DNA from: Halalkalibacter akibai JCM 9157
GTDB lineage: Bacteria > Bacillota > Bacilli > Bacillales > Bacillaceae_D
Assembly: GCF_000513135.1 (NCBI RefSeq)
Contig: NZ_BAUV01000005.1
Coordinates: forward strand, 109,130-173,129
DNA: 64,000 bases
Direction: 5' to 3'
The position numbers and the translations under genes are program-made. The notes below the pieces were generated by a model. The model was not told where the DNA came from. It searched no databases and was given only the letters and a program-made list of their open reading frames with translations. Shown here in pieces: positions 17,893 through 27,622 of this stretch. Numbering within the stretch: the stretch's first letter is position 1; the number at the start of each line of letters is the position of its first letter.

Positions 17893-18411
17893 ATGAGATT
17901 TTGGAAAAAGAAACATGTTGATGAACGGGTGCAAAATATTCAAAACAAAATTTATAAAGAAATTTATTTCGGTATAATGTTACTAGCTTCACTCTCGATT
18001 GTGATTAAATTTATTACTATCGGGATGTCTTTTCAAGTCGTACTAACGGAATGGCTGATTATTTTATTTTCATCTATTTATTACACGACAAGATCTGTTT
18101 ATCTTGGTATTTATTCCGATGAGGTAGAGTTACATGATAGTAGGAGTAAAGTGAAGCTAGGTACCAAAAATCTTATTGTTGGTATTGGTTTAGGTTTAGT
18201 GCTTGCAATCTCTTTTGCAACGAACAGTGCGATTAATTATGCAGATAATACACAAGAGGCCGTAAACTTCTTTTTTCTTGTTTTTGGTGTCTCACTATTC
18301 ATTTACGTTCCCATTTTTGCAGGGGTGACCGGACTTTCGTACTTAGTTGCGAAAAAGAAAAGTGAGCAAATAAATCAAAATCAATTAGATGATCATGAAG
18401 GCAAGTGGTAG
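17893..18411 (+). CDS. small four-helix membrane protein (DUF6773-like)
   Basis: 172 residues with a basic N-terminus and four membrane helices (about 28-48, 54-72, 97-118, 130-152). It ends in a Lys/Gln-rich cytoplasmic tail. GGAGGTG precedes the ATG. Its stop codon is followed after one base by the start of an XRE regulator, a pairing common in Firmicutes for membrane sensor or immunity-like proteins with YozG-type regulators. No catalytic residues are evident. Confidence 0.7.
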   Translation: MRFWKKKHVDERVQNIQNKIYKEIYFGIMLLASLSIVIKFITIGMSFQVVLTEWLIILFSSIYYTTRSVYLGIYSDEVELHDSRSKVKLGTKNLIVGIGLGLVLAISFATNSAINYADNTQEAVNFFFLVFGVSLFIYVPIFAGVTGLSYLVAKKKSEQINQNQLDDHEGKW

Positions 18412-18412
18412 T

Positions 18413-18613
18413 ATGAAAAATAAACGTTTGAAAATGGCTCGAATGGCATATGATTTATCTCAAGAAGACTTAGCAAAAAAAGTAGGAGTCACTAGGCAAA
18501 CCATTGGTCTAATTGAATTAGGCAAATATAACCCAACTTTAAATTTATGTATTGCCATCTGCAAAGCTTTAGATAAAACGCTGGATGAGTTGTTTTGGGA
18601 TGAAGAAAAGTGA
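18413..18613 (+). CDS. XRE-family HTH regulator, YozG-like
   Basis: 66-residue Cro/C1-type DNA-binding protein made almost only of the helix-turn-helix: RMAYDLSQEDLAKKVGVTRQTIGLIELGKYNPTLNLCIAICKALDKTLDELF. The ATG at 18413 directly follows the stop of the membrane protein, so the two are coupled. Likely represses its own operon, whose upstream region (17790-17880) is very AT-rich with several -10-like boxes. Confidence 0.88.
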   Translation: MKNKRLKMARMAYDLSQEDLAKKVGVTRQTIGLIELGKYNPTLNLCIAICKALDKTLDELFWDEEK

Positions 18614-18652
18614 ATATAAACAAATGTGATTGTCAAAGGATAATCTTAAAAA

Positions 18653-18699
18653 AGAGATACTACTTAATGTATTTAGAGAAAAGTAGTATCCTTTTTTTA
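18653..18699 (+). terminator. terminator after the XRE gene
   Basis: GATACTACTT ... AAGTAGTATC stem followed by CTTTTTTT. Confidence 0.85.
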
Positions 18700-19052
18700 T
18701 AAAAATGAGTTACGATTATATAGAAGAGAAGCTGATGAGTTACGAGTATTTGCGGTTTGATCAAGGCCTATAAGGTAGATTAACTCTTCAGGAAAGAACC
18801 AGGACGAGCAGTGCCTATTATATGTATGAAGATAAGGAGTTAGAAATAAGTTGTGATTAAATATATTAATCAATTAACTTATTTATTAATGAGATAGTTT
18901 TATATATATGATATAATAAGCTATGAAAGCGATTTAGTAAATCCTTGAAGAATACATTATATCTTCATTAAGTAGTAGAAACGTAGTAGCGTACAATTTT
19001 TTTTTTATCAGTTACATAGATCCTATTATTTATATATTGGAGGAAAAATAAC
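18700..19052. other. intergenic before the FGGY kinase, promoter and weak cre
   Basis: TATAAT at 18912-18917 is followed by a cre-like ATGAAAGCGATTTAG (18923-18937) that keeps the left half of the consensus but deviates on the right. The first part (18700-18890) has nothing I can name. Confidence 0.4.
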
Positions 19053-20651
19053 ATGACTCTTGATGTGAAAAAATCCATTCAAAGTGGCAAAACAGTACTT
19101 GGTATCGAACTTGGTTCAACACGGATTAAAGCAGTGTTAATTGGAGAAGATCATCTACCGATTGCGTCTGGTAGTCACGATTGGGAAAATAAGTATGAAA
19201 ACAACATTTGGACTTATAGTGTAGACGACATTTGGAAAGGCATACAAAACAGCTATCAACAGATGATTGCAGATGTAAAGCAACAATATGATGTGACTTT
19301 ACAAACAGTAGGAGCTATTGGTTTTAGTGCAATGATGCATGGTTATATGGCTTTTGATAAAGACGGAGAGCTTCTAGTTCCTTTTCGGACATGGCGAAAC
19401 AATATGACTGAACAAGCTTCGAATTCGTTGACGGAGCTATTTAACTATCAAATTCCTCAAAGATGGAGTATTGCTCATCTTTATCAAGCAATTTTGAACC
19501 AAGAAGAACATATTTCAGACATTCGTTTCCAAACTACTTTAGCTGGGTATGTACATTGGAAATTAACAGGTCAAAAAGTTCTAGGAGTTGGAGAAGCATC
19601 TGGTGTATTTCCAATTGATCTGGAGACGAAGAAATACAATCAGAAAATGATCGATCAATTCAATGAATTGACTGCACCTAATAACTTACCGTGGAAACTT
19701 GAAGAGATTTTACCTGAGGTTTTAGTGGCAGGTGAGAGTGCTGGAGTTTTGACAGAAGAGGGAGCAAGACTATTGGATGTTAGCGGAGAGCTTAAAGCCG
19801 GAATTCCTCTTTGTCCGCCTGAAGGTGATGCTGGAACGGGTATGGTTGCGACTAATAGTGTGGCGGTGCGAACAGGTAATGTTTCGGCTGGAACTTCTGT
19901 TTTTGCAATGGTGGTGCTTGAAAAAGAATTATCCAAAGTTTATTCAGAGATCGACCTTGTTACAACACCTACTGGTAACCTAGTAGCTATGGCACATTCC
20001 AACAACTGTTCTTCTGATTTAAATGCATGGGTTGGATTGTTTGATGAATTTACAAAAGTACTAGGCTTGGAAATCGACCCTAATCAATTATATGGAACTT
20101 TATATAATAAAGCACTTGAAGGAGATCCGGATGCTGGTGGCTTACTCGCTTATGGCTACCTTTCGGGTGAACACATTACTCATTTTGAAGAAGGGCGGCC
20201 GTTGTTTGTTCGTTCTTCAGATAGCCATTTCAACCTGGCTAATTTCATGAGAGTCCATTTATTTTCAGCACTGGGTGCCCTTAAGATTGGAATGGATATT
20301 CTTCTTAAACAAGAGGAAGTAAAACTAGATGAGATGTTAGGTCATGGTGGATTGTTCAAGACAAAAGACGTTGGACAAAGTATTATGGCTGCAGCACTCA
20401 ATGTTCCTGTATCTGTAATGGAAACGGCTGGAGAAGGAGGAGCATGGGGGATTGCTCAGCTTGCTTCGTATATGATTAACAAAGCGGAAAACGAGACGTT
20501 AGAGGAATATTTGAATGAGAAGGTATTTTCAGGTCAAACAGGAATTACGATTTCACCAGATCCTAAGGATGTAGAAGGATTCGAGCAATTTATGAAACGT
20601 TATAAAAGCGGCCTTGCCATTGAAAGAGCTGCGGTAGAGTACCTTAAATAA
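19053..20651 (+). CDS. FGGY-family carbohydrate kinase
   Basis: 532-residue sugar kinase that phosphorylates a pentulose, hexulose or polyol with ATP. The first actin-like domain starts with [16 protein letters not shown] (about 16-31). The phosphate-binding segment is GDAGTGM ... [11 protein letters not shown], and the adenosine segment contains GHGGLFKT. Length and the [15 protein letters not shown] region resemble the uncharacterised ribulokinase-like branch more than XylB or GntK. GGAGGAAA precedes the ATG. There is no isomerase or transporter next to it, so the substrate is open. Confidence 0.82.
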   Translation: MTLDVKKSIQSGKTVLGIELGSTRIKAVLIGEDHLPIASGSHDWENKYENNIWTYSVDDIWKGIQNSYQQMIADVKQQYDVTLQTVGAIGFSAMMHGYMAFDKDGELLVPFRTWRNNMTEQASNSLTELFNYQIPQRWSIAHLYQAILNQEEHISDIRFQTTLAGYVHWKLTGQKVLGVGEASGVFPIDLETKKYNQKMIDQFNELTAPNNLPWKLEEILPEVLVAGESAGVLTEEGARLLDVSGELKAGIPLCPPEGDAGTGMVATNSVAVRTGNVSAGTSVFAMVVLEKELSKVYSEIDLVTTPTGNLVAMAHSNNCSSDLNAWVGLFDEFTKVLGLEIDPNQLYGTLYNKALEGDPDAGGLLAYGYLSGEHITHFEEGRPLFVRSSDSHFNLANFMRVHLFSALGALKIGMDILLKQEEVKLDEMLGHGGLFKTKDVGQSIMAAALNVPVSVMETAGEGGAWGIAQLASYMINKAENETLEEYLNEKVFSGQTGITISPDPKDVEGFEQFMKRYKSGLAIERAAVEYLK

Positions 20652-20664
20652 AATACTAATATGC

Positions 20665-20702
20665 TAACGCACTGGGAGGTCTTTCTCTAGTGCGTTTTTA
20701 TG
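20665..20702 (+). terminator. terminator after the FGGY kinase
   Basis: ACGCACT ... AGTGCGT stem followed by TTTTTAT. Confidence 0.75.
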
Positions 20703-20866
20703 TGCTCGTACAATGTAATAGTGCAGTCGTTTTCCAATTCTTGTTTTTTAGTATCGTGTCATTAAAATTATTCCAAAAAAACAATATAAGGCTCAGGGTA
20801 ATCTAGGATTATAGTAATTTTAATTCATTATTAGATTATTCAAACAATTATGATTTTAAAAAAATA

Positions 20867-20895
20867 TTGCAATATATAGTTAGTGGCATTATAAT
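20867..20895 (+). promoter_or_regulatory. promoter of sstT
   Basis: TTGCAA (20867-20872), 17-base spacer, TATAAT (20890-20895). The ~95-base leader contains complementary GACATTTG (20911-20918) and CAAATGTC (20968-20975), so the leader can form a long-range stem just before the ribosome site. Confidence 0.65.
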
Positions 20896-20993
20896 ACTTT
20901 TATCAAAGAGACATTTGTCTTCCTGGAGTGGATTATTATAGTCTAAGACTTTCTTAGGTAGATATTCAAATGTCAAATAGAGGAGAATTATAA

Positions 20994-22232
20994 ATGAAAA
21001 ATGTTATTGGAAAATGGAACCAGTTAAGTCTGGTAAAGCAAATCATGATCGGTTTGCTCATAGGAATAATCCTTGCTTTAACAATTCCTGAAATAGCAAG
21101 TCCTATTGTTATTTTTGGTTCATTGTTTGTTGGTGCGTTGAAAGCAATTGCACCTGTATTAGTTCTATTCTTGGTGATGTCTGCGATCACTCAGCATAAA
21201 AAAGGTCATCAGACTAATATGAAATCTATTATTTCTTTTTATCTACTAGGAACTTTTTTAGCTAGTTTATTAGCAGTTATCGTAAGTTTTCTTTTTCCAG
21301 TAAGCTTGACACTTGTTGAGGGTGCTGAGGGATTATCGGCTCCAGGAGGAGTTGTTGAGGTTCTACAAACATTGCTTTTAAACATTGTTGCTAACCCTGT
21401 TCATGCAGTTATGAATGCTAATTACATTGGCATCTTAGCTTGGGCTATCCTGTTAGGCTTAGCTTTAAGAAATGCGGCTGATACAACAAAAACAGTGGTT
21501 TCAAATGTATCTGAAGCTATTTCGAAAATTGTTGGATGGGTGATTCGTTTTGCTCCGTTGGGTATTATGGGATTAGTCTTCGAATCTATCAGTACAAATG
21601 GTCTAGAATCGCTACTAAGCTACGGGAAACTTCTAGCTGTACTAATTGGTTGTATGGTTTTTGTTGCTTTAGTCGTTAATCCAATTATTGTGTTTAGTGC
21701 ATTGAGACAAAATCCGTATCCACTTGTTTTCAAGTGTGTAAGAGAAAGTGGGATGACGGCTTTCTTCACTCGTAGTTCAGCTGCCAATATTCCTGTAAAT
21801 ATGAGATTGTGTGAAGAGTTAGGGTTAAATAAGGATCGTTACTCAGTATCGATTCCTTTAGGGGCAACAATTAATATGGCTGGAGCTGCTGTAACCATTT
21901 CAGTGTTAACTCTAGCAGCAGTTCATACACTAGGAATTCAAGTCGACTTGCCAACAGCCATTATTCTTAGTGTCTTAGCGGCTGTGAGTGCATGCGGTGC
22001 TTCGGGTGTTGCAGGAGGTTCTTTGTTATTGATTCCTCTAGCTTGTAACTTGTTTGGAATTCCAGCTGATATAGCCATGCAAGTAGTTGGGGTAGGTTTT
22101 ATCATTGGAGTCTTGCAAGATTCTTTCGAAACGGCCCTTAACTCATCAACAGATGTTCTTTTCACAGCAACTGCCGAATTTAAAGAGTGGAAGCAAGAGG
22201 GGAAAGAAGTCACTCTTAATAAGGTGGGCTAA
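20994..22232 (+). CDS. sstT: serine/threonine:Na+ symporter
   Basis: 412-residue DAACS-family transporter matching SstT along its length. Conserved segments are [20 protein letters not shown] (substrate site), [17 protein letters not shown] (sodium site region) and [20 protein letters not shown] near the end. It imports serine and threonine with sodium, which suits a sodium-based alkaliphile. GAGGAGA precedes the ATG. Monocistronic, with its own promoter. Confidence 0.92.
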   Translation: MKNVIGKWNQLSLVKQIMIGLLIGIILALTIPEIASPIVIFGSLFVGALKAIAPVLVLFLVMSAITQHKKGHQTNMKSIISFYLLGTFLASLLAVIVSFLFPVSLTLVEGAEGLSAPGGVVEVLQTLLLNIVANPVHAVMNANYIGILAWAILLGLALRNAADTTKTVVSNVSEAISKIVGWVIRFAPLGIMGLVFESISTNGLESLLSYGKLLAVLIGCMVFVALVVNPIIVFSALRQNPYPLVFKCVRESGMTAFFTRSSAANIPVNMRLCEELGLNKDRYSVSIPLGATINMAGAAVTISVLTLAAVHTLGIQVDLPTAIILSVLAAVSACGASGVAGGSLLLIPLACNLFGIPADIAMQVVGVGFIIGVLQDSFETALNSSTDVLFTATAEFKEWKQEGKEVTLNKVG

Positions 22233-22285
22233 GAGGAAGCGTTTGGACGGAAGCGTGGGGACGGTTCTCTTGCTTCCTTCTTTTG
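22231..22285. repeat. REP-like short repeat, compound copy
   Basis: Two overlapping versions: GGAAGCGTTTGGACGGAAGC followed by GTGGGGACGGTTCTCTTGCTTCC. GGAAGC/GCTTCC ends can pair. Confidence 0.6.
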
Positions 22286-22483
22286 TTCCATTTCACTTTT
22301 CTATTTTTCAATTTCAATCCAAGAGCCCTGCTTTATAACAGAAAGTAGGGCTTTTGGATAATTTGTCGGTAAAGTGTTTCCGAAATTAACTATTATTCGT
22401 CTAGCAATTCTAATGTAGTAAAAAGTAAAGATTGACAAAAAAAGTGCCAGACCTTATGATCAAAATAATTAAATAATATTCCT

Positions 22484-22592
22484 AAAGGGGAGTAGCTTTT
22501 ACAACACAGTCGTCATTACAGAGTTTCATACTCTCGGCTATGTTGGCAACTAACATTGTTAGCAAGACCTTTACTGTTATGGTAAAGGTCCT
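22484..22592 (+). promoter_or_regulatory. yybP-ykoY (Mn2+) riboswitch, plus strand
   Basis: AAAGGGGAGTAGC, then GTCGTCATTAC, CTCTCGGCT, GGCAAC and TAACATTGTTAGCAAGACCTTTAC match the yybP-ykoY aptamer in order, with AAAGG and CCTTT closing the base stem. Members of this class bind Mn2+ (with Mg2+) and usually switch genes on. GGTAAAGGT after the aptamer can pair with ACCTTTGCC of the terminator, giving an antiterminator. Confidence 0.94.
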
Positions 22593-22600
22593 TATATTTT

Positions 22601-22634
22601 AAAACCTTTGCCGTTTTCGGTGAAGGTTTTTTTT
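22601..22634 (+). terminator. terminator of the Mn2+ riboswitch
   Basis: AACCTTTGCC GTTTTC GGTGAAGGTT then T8, directly after the aptamer. Confidence 0.88.
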
Positions 22635-22716
22635 AGTTTTCTAATAAATTAAACTGCGGCGTTACTTAGCATTAATGCTAAAAAGACTGTGATGATTCGA
22701 ACAAGGAGGATTACAA

Positions 22717-23103
22717 TTGATATTAAGAAAATACACATCACTTTTAGGGATAGGTTCAGCGCAAGTTGATTTAATATTGCCTAAGGAAACATTTAATCGC
22801 GAGGAAGAAATTGTTGGTTATTTTTTGATAAAAGGTGGGATCATTGAACAACAAATTAAGCAAATTGATTGTGACTTAATTCGCATTGAGCACACAGATA
22901 ATTCGGAAACCATTCTTCATTCTACGAGTATGACTGTGGAAAAACAAATTAATCAAGATATGATAGAGAAATTATCATTTACCTTTATACTAGCTCCGGA
23001 TATTCCTGTTTCAACCTCTAAAAACTCTTATTGTTTTAGAACGAAGCTTACTTTCGATGCAGGAGTTGTCAGCACCGACTTGGATTATATAAAAATTATA
23101 TAA
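22717..23103 (+). CDS. Spo0M-like arrestin-fold protein (short form)
   Basis: 128 residues starting at TTG behind AAGGAGG. LLGIGSAQVDLIL, GYFLIKGGIIEQQIKQIDCDL and the final FDAGVVSTDLDYIKI correspond to the N-terminal arrestin-like half of Spo0M, a cytosolic sporulation-control protein of about 250 residues. The C-terminal half is absent. First gene after the manganese riboswitch, followed after 250 bases by a cation exchanger. Confidence 0.75.
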   Translation: MILRKYTSLLGIGSAQVDLILPKETFNREEEIVGYFLIKGGIIEQQIKQIDCDLIRIEHTDNSETILHSTSMTVEKQINQDMIEKLSFTFILAPDIPVSTSKNSYCFRTKLTFDAGVVSTDLDYIKII

Positions 23104-23350
23104 GGCATGGAGTTTAAGAACTTTTGGTGAAACTATTAGCGAATAGATTCAAAAAAGAGCGAAAGACTAAAGGGTGAACTGAATGAGACAAAAGAACAAT
23201 TGATGAAAAAATTGGACAGTGTTTACAGTTGGGAAACAGAATAAAAAAATCTCCTTTCGGACCACAGATTCTAGGGTTGAATGAGATCATGATGACATAG
23301 TAATTATTAGTATTTTAGCAGATATAGATTTTTGAAAAGAGGAGCTTACC
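23104..23350 (+). other. spacer with a startless coding-like remnant
   Basis: Bases 23165-23242 read as an open frame ending EQLMKKLDSVYSWETE and stop, without a start codon and with a stop just upstream. It looks like the tail of a lost small gene. No terminator is obvious, so the exchanger may still be co-transcribed. Confidence 0.35.
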
Positions 23351-24307
23351 ATGACTTATTTATTATTACTTATCGGCTTTGTTCTATTAATTAAAGGGGC
23401 TGACTACTTTGTGAAAGGTGCTTCAAGCATTGCGACTGCTTTGCGAATTTCGCCTTTACTCATTGGTTTAACTATCGTAGCGTTTGGAACAAGTTCACCT
23501 GAAGCAACTGTTAGTATGGTAGCTGCGTTTGAAGGGAATGCTGGTGTGGCAATTGGGAATGTGATTGGAAGTAATATTTTTAATATTACCTTTGTTGTTG
23601 GTTTGACTGCTTTCTTGTATCCACTAAGAGTCGAGAATGAAACGATAAGAAAGGAAATACCATTCACGTTATTAGCAGGTGTTGCCTTACTAATTGTAAT
23701 AAGTGATGTATTTCTCCAATCCATAAGCGGGAACTTTATTACAAGAAGTGACGGGTTTATTCTATTACTATTCTTTGCAGTCTTTTTATACTATATATTC
23801 GAAGTGGCTAGACGAGACAGGAAAAAAAATACGAGTGACACTTCCAAACCAGAAGCTTCCTCATGGGGGAAGAATTTAGCATTTACGGTCGGAGGCCTTG
23901 CGGCGATAATCTTTGGTGGAGATCTTGTAGTAGATGGTGCAACTAAGATCGCTATTTCACTTGGAATGAGTGAAACCTTAGTTGGTTTAACAATCGTAGC
24001 AATTGGTACGTCTTTACCCGAATTAATTACATCGGTTACAGCTGCTATTAAAAGAGAAAGTGAAATTGCACTAGGAAATATAGTTGGAAGTAACATTTTC
24101 AATATTTTCTTTGTACTTGGAGGAGCTTCTGTCATTTCTCCTCTAGCGGTTGATAGTAAAATATTTGTGGATATCTTTTTCATGCTTTTACTAACAGTAG
24201 TATTACTTGTATTCTCGAGAACCAATTTCAAAATTGGTAAGTTTGAGGGAATCATTCTTGCCGCCTCGTATATTCTATACATGGTGTACATCATTATCAG
24301 AAACTAA
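23351..24307 (+). CDS. calcium/sodium antiporter, CaCA family (YrbG-like)
   Basis: 318-residue exchanger with ten helices in two inverted halves. The paired alpha-repeats are visible: VAFGTSSPEATVSM with GNVIGSNIFNI in the first half and VAIGTSLPELITSV with GNIVGSNIFNI in the second; the Glu in each PE motif is the cation ligand. AGAGGAG precedes the ATG. The manganese riboswitch upstream suggests it exports Mn2+ or is co-ordinated with Mn2+ status; family members mostly move Ca2+ against Na+ or H+. Confidence 0.9.
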   Translation: MTYLLLLIGFVLLIKGADYFVKGASSIATALRISPLLIGLTIVAFGTSSPEATVSMVAAFEGNAGVAIGNVIGSNIFNITFVVGLTAFLYPLRVENETIRKEIPFTLLAGVALLIVISDVFLQSISGNFITRSDGFILLLFFAVFLYYIFEVARRDRKKNTSDTSKPEASSWGKNLAFTVGGLAAIIFGGDLVVDGATKIAISLGMSETLVGLTIVAIGTSLPELITSVTAAIKRESEIALGNIVGSNIFNIFFVLGGASVISPLAVDSKIFVDIFFMLLLTVVLLVFSRTNFKIGKFEGIILAASYILYMVYIIIRN

Positions 24308-24410
24308 TATGTTTTCTAGAGGGATTAGAAGTGAGATGATAGAAACACTAGGATTGCATTTCGTTTCAAATTTGGGTGTTCGTTAAAAATTTAATGACCA
24401 ATAAAATAGG

Positions 24411-24448
24411 AAAAAGCTTAAGGAATATTGAATTTCTTAAGCTTTTTA
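24411..24448. terminator. bidirectional terminator between exchanger and kinase
   Basis: AAAAAGCTTAAG ... CTTAAGCTTTTT stem with A- and T-runs on both sides, shared by the two convergent Mn2+-riboswitch units. Confidence 0.88.
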
Positions 24449-24468
24449 GTAAGTCATGGCAATAAGTT

Positions 24469-25257
24469 TCAAAGCTTTTCGATTAAAGCTTCAACGTCAT
24501 GAAGAACTTCATCAATGGAATGATATTGTCCTTTTATCCTCAACAATTTTCTAATGATATTCTTCGTTTCGGTCGTAATTGTTAGTTCCTCTTCCCAACT
24601 TTGCTCTTTTTGAGAAGTGGGTTGAAAGCGAGAATACAGTAAGAAAAGAAGGAAGTGTCCTAATGCGTAGAAATCACTCTTAAATGATTGCTCCCTGAAC
24701 AATGTCTTTTCGGGATTTATGTTAGCTGTTTGCGATAAATCATCGATTTCACCAAAAACAGCAAGTCCAAAATCAATTACAAACAATTGACCTTCCTTGT
24801 TAATAATGTTTGGCAGTCGTAAGTCACGATGAATCAGCTGGTTTTCGTGTAAATACTTAACCACAATTAAGACTTTTACTAAGATTTGTAGACTTTCCTT
24901 TTCTCCGTATGTTTGACTGCCATTTAAAATTAAATCCTCAAAATTACTGCCGTCAATATAATCCATTACTAAAAACCATTTTTGATTTTCTTGAAATAAA
25001 TCAATATATTTAGGAATAGAAGGGTGGTTAAGCTTTGAAAGAGTAATGGCTTCCTTTTTAAGCATTTCTTTGCTCTTTTTATCCTTTCTTTCTCGATGTT
25101 GTTTAACTACAACTGTTTGTTTTTTATCTTGGTCAAAAGCAAGATACACTTGCCCATAACTACCTTTACCGATATAACGCAAAATTTGAAAACGGCCCCT
25201 TAGAAAAGTACCAATCTTAAGGGGCCTTTCAAAAAGGTGTTCAAAACATCTAAGCAT
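24469..25257 (-). CDS. Ser/Thr protein kinase, YbdM-like
   Basis: 262-residue Hanks-type kinase without membrane helix or sensor domain. Gly loop IGKGSYGQVY (about 29-38), catalytic Lys in VVVKQH, HRDLRLPNI catalytic loop and DFGLA metal loop are intact, so it should be active. Size and the soluble single-domain layout resemble B. subtilis YbdM. Its start is five bases after the stop of a tiny basic protein, and both lie behind a manganese riboswitch on the minus strand. Confidence 0.9.
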   Translation of the reverse strand: MLRCFEHLFERPLKIGTFLRGRFQILRYIGKGSYGQVYLAFDQDKKQTVVVKQHRERKDKKSKEMLKKEAITLSKLNHPSIPKYIDLFQENQKWFLVMDYIDGSNFEDLILNGSQTYGEKESLQILVKVLIVVKYLHENQLIHRDLRLPNIINKEGQLFVIDFGLAVFGEIDDLSQTANINPEKTLFREQSFKSDFYALGHFLLFLLYSRFQPTSQKEQSWEEELTITTETKNIIRKLLRIKGQYHSIDEVLHDVEALIEKL

Positions 25258-25262
25258 GGCGA

Positions 25263-25436
25263 TTAGCTACTACTATATGATCTGAAAAAGCCACTTGATC
25301 TATGTTTTTTCTTATAATACTTGTGTCCATAATTAGAAGGACGGTGACTGTAATGTTTTCTTTTATAGTCACTACTTGAGTAATGCTTGTACTTTGACTT
25401 GTTGTTAAGCAAACTTTTTAAGATTTTTTTTAACAT
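25263..25436 (-). CDS. 57-residue Lys/Tyr/His/Ser-rich basic protein
   Basis: Starts with MLKKILKSLLNNKSKYKHYS and continues with repeated K/R-H-Y and SSS patterns to a stop at 25263. Very basic, with no hydrophobic helix after the first ten residues. AAAGGAAATGGGG precedes the ATG on the minus strand. It sits between a manganese riboswitch and the kinase gene, so it may be the kinase's substrate or partner; that is inference. Not a family I recognise. Confidence 0.72.
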   Translation of the reverse strand: MLKKILKSLLNNKSKYKHYSSSDYKRKHYSHRPSNYGHKYYKKKHRSSGFFRSYSSS

Positions 25437-25462
25437 GATTGTATCCCCATTTCCTTTAATAT

Positions 25463-25499
25463 ATAAAAAAACACTCTACCATATATTGGTAAAGTGTTT
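25463..25499 (-). terminator. terminator of the minus-strand Mn2+ riboswitch
   Basis: On the minus strand AACACTTTACC AATATAT GGTAGAGTGTT then T-rich, directly after the aptamer. Confidence 0.85.
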
Positions 25500-25512
25500 G
25501 CGTTCAGAAAGG

Positions 25513-25619
25513 CCTTTACCAATATTGGCAAAGGTCTCGCTAACAACGTATGTTGCCAAATTAAGCCGAGGAAGAACTCCCGTAATGACGACTTAATCGT
25601 AAAAGCTACTCCCCTTTGG
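25513..25619 (-). promoter_or_regulatory. yybP-ykoY (Mn2+) riboswitch, minus strand
   Basis: Reverse strand reads AAAGGGGAGTAGC, GTCGTCATTACGGGAG, CTCGGCTTAA, GGCAACATACGTTGTTAGCG and AGACCTTTGCC, the same ordered blocks as the plus-strand copy at 22484. It leads the small basic protein and the YbdM-like kinase. Confidence 0.94.
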
Positions 25620-25620
25620 A

Positions 25621-26053
25621 GTATTAATTTATATATTTATTTTATCAGTTCACGGCCGTTTAATCAATTGAATTAAAAGTGGGATTCCTTAATGCAGTCT
25701 AGCGCCAACGATTCCTTGAATCAAGAGGCTGGAAGATTGATCGAATTTGGAGTCGGAATTGGTGGAAGAATGCAGTAATTGAGATAGAAAGAATTGATCG
25801 GCGGATTAAAGAGTTGTTGAAGGACGAGGAGATAAAAGAAAAAATTTAGGTGATATTACAAGGGATAAGTAAAAGCCATCATTTTATTTGATGGCTTTTA
25901 CTAATCTTCAAAGGAGAAAATTTATGATGGATGTCTATAAGTATTTTTACCCTCTAAATCTTCCTTGTACCTTGTTCTAGTTAGTTTGCAGGGTACAGTT
26001 TATTTTTCTTAAATTTATAATGTTATTCTAGTACATGTTCGTCAAAAAATTTA
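25621..26053. other. intergenic with an ORF remnant and a hairpin
   Basis: A plus-strand open frame without start ends at 25848 (RRIKELLKDEEIKEKI), probably a decayed gene tail. A perfect hairpin GTAAAAGCCATC / GATGGCTTTTAC lies at 25869-25901 and could terminate in either direction. Confidence 0.4.
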
Positions 26054-27622
26054 TTACTTTGCTACTTTTACCTTCGCTTCTTTGGTAGATTCAATAGAAG
26101 GTACTAAATTTTGTTCTATAGCCATCTGCTTTACAATTTTGGGTGCACTCCATAGTGGTGGAAGTAGTAATATAGATACAGGTACTGCTGTGACAACAAT
26201 AAAGTTTTGTAATGCCTGTATACTTCCTTCACCAATTGATAGTAGTACTACGGATAATAGTCCGAATAAAACGACCCAAAAGACTCTCATCCATTTTTGT
26301 GGATGATCTGTACCTTGTAAAGTGACTGCTACTGTATATGAAATGGAGTCAACTGTTGTTGATACAAACACAATACTAACAAGTAAGAACCCAATAGCCA
26401 ACCATAATCCCATTGGTAATTGGTCCATGACGGCCATTACGGTCGCGGGCATCCCACCATCACCTAATGGACCTGAAATGGAGCCAGGATTATTTAGCTC
26501 ATGAGATAATCCAGTGCCACCAACAACTGTAAACCAGAAATTACTAACTAACGGAGCAATAATAGAGACGGCTATAATAAGCTCTCTGATTGTGCGACCT
26601 CGCGATATCTTACTAATAAAAATAGCCACCATTGGTGCATAACCTAGGAACCAGCCCCAGAAAAATACAGTCCAATACCCAAGCCAAGCATGGTCTGCAC
26701 GATATAAATTCATTTCGAAAAAATGCTGTAATTGAAAAGCTTGAGCGCCAATAAAAGAATCTATTAAAAACATAGTTGGGCCAATAATGAGAATGATTGC
26801 TGCTAATAATACAACAAATACCACATTTAAACGACTTAAGAATTGAATTCCTTTGTCGACCCCACTTGCTACAGATATAGCAGCAATGAGAATTAACGCT
26901 CCAACAATGATCATATTCGTAGCTATCGTATTTGGAATATCAAATAAAAAATGAAGACCATATCCAATTTGCAAACCTAAAAATCCAATTGGTCCCATTG
27001 TGCCTGCAGCAACGGCAATAATGGAAACGATATCGGCCGTGGAACCAATGATACTCTTATTAAATATCCTTTCACCGAAAATAGGATATAAAATGGCACG
27101 TGGTTTAAGGGGATAGCCTTTATGATAATGGGCATACATGAGGACAATGGTTGTTAAAGTACCTAAACACGCCCAAGCTAGAAAGCCCCAGTGAACAAAG
27201 CTTTGAGTTAAAGCCGGTATGATAGCCTCTTGCGGTGTCATCCCATCATTTGCAAACAACGGTGGAGTTGTTACAAAATGATAGATCGGCTCTGATGCAG
27301 CCCAAAATACACCACCACTAGCTAGAAGAATACATAGAATCATGGAAATCCAACGAAAATAACCATTCTCAGGTTTCTCCATTTTTCCTAACTTCAAATT
27401 TCCATATTTTGAAAAAGCTAATATGATTCCAATCACAAAATTTCCTAGTAATAATAATTGCCAATAAGCACCAAAAAATGTGACTGACCAATTGAAGGAA
27501 TCTGTTACCCAACCTTCAACCATATTAATATCAATTAGTGAAAAAATAACAAAGAGGAGTAAAAAACCTCCACTCACAGCAAATGTAGTCCAATCCGTTT
27601 TCAAATTCTTTATTGTATCCAT
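26054..27622 (-). CDS. BCCT-family osmolyte transporter (intact)
   Basis: 522-residue betaine/choline/carnitine-type carrier with twelve helices. Conserved parts include the GGVFWAASEPIYHF segment, the aromatic stretch FFWGWFLGYAPMVAIFISKISRGRTIREL and FVSTTVDSISYTVA. It differs clearly from the frameshifted BCCT at 12537-14067, so these are two separate carriers. GGGAGGAAAG precedes the ATG. It probably imports glycine betaine, choline or carnitine for osmoprotection; which one is not readable. Confidence 0.9.
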   Translation of the reverse strand: MDTIKNLKTDWTTFAVSGGFLLLFVIFSLIDINMVEGWVTDSFNWSVTFFGAYWQLLLLGNFVIGIILAFSKYGNLKLGKMEKPENGYFRWISMILCILLASGGVFWAASEPIYHFVTTPPLFANDGMTPQEAIIPALTQSFVHWGFLAWACLGTLTTIVLMYAHYHKGYPLKPRAILYPIFGERIFNKSIIGSTADIVSIIAVAAGTMGPIGFLGLQIGYGLHFLFDIPNTIATNMIIVGALILIAAISVASGVDKGIQFLSRLNVVFVVLLAAIILIIGPTMFLIDSFIGAQAFQLQHFFEMNLYRADHAWLGYWTVFFWGWFLGYAPMVAIFISKISRGRTIRELIIAVSIIAPLVSNFWFTVVGGTGLSHELNNPGSISGPLGDGGMPATVMAVMDQLPMGLWLAIGFLLVSIVFVSTTVDSISYTVAVTLQGTDHPQKWMRVFWVVLFGLLSVVLLSIGEGSIQALQNFIVVTAVPVSILLLPPLWSAPKIVKQMAIEQNLVPSIESTKEAKVKVAK

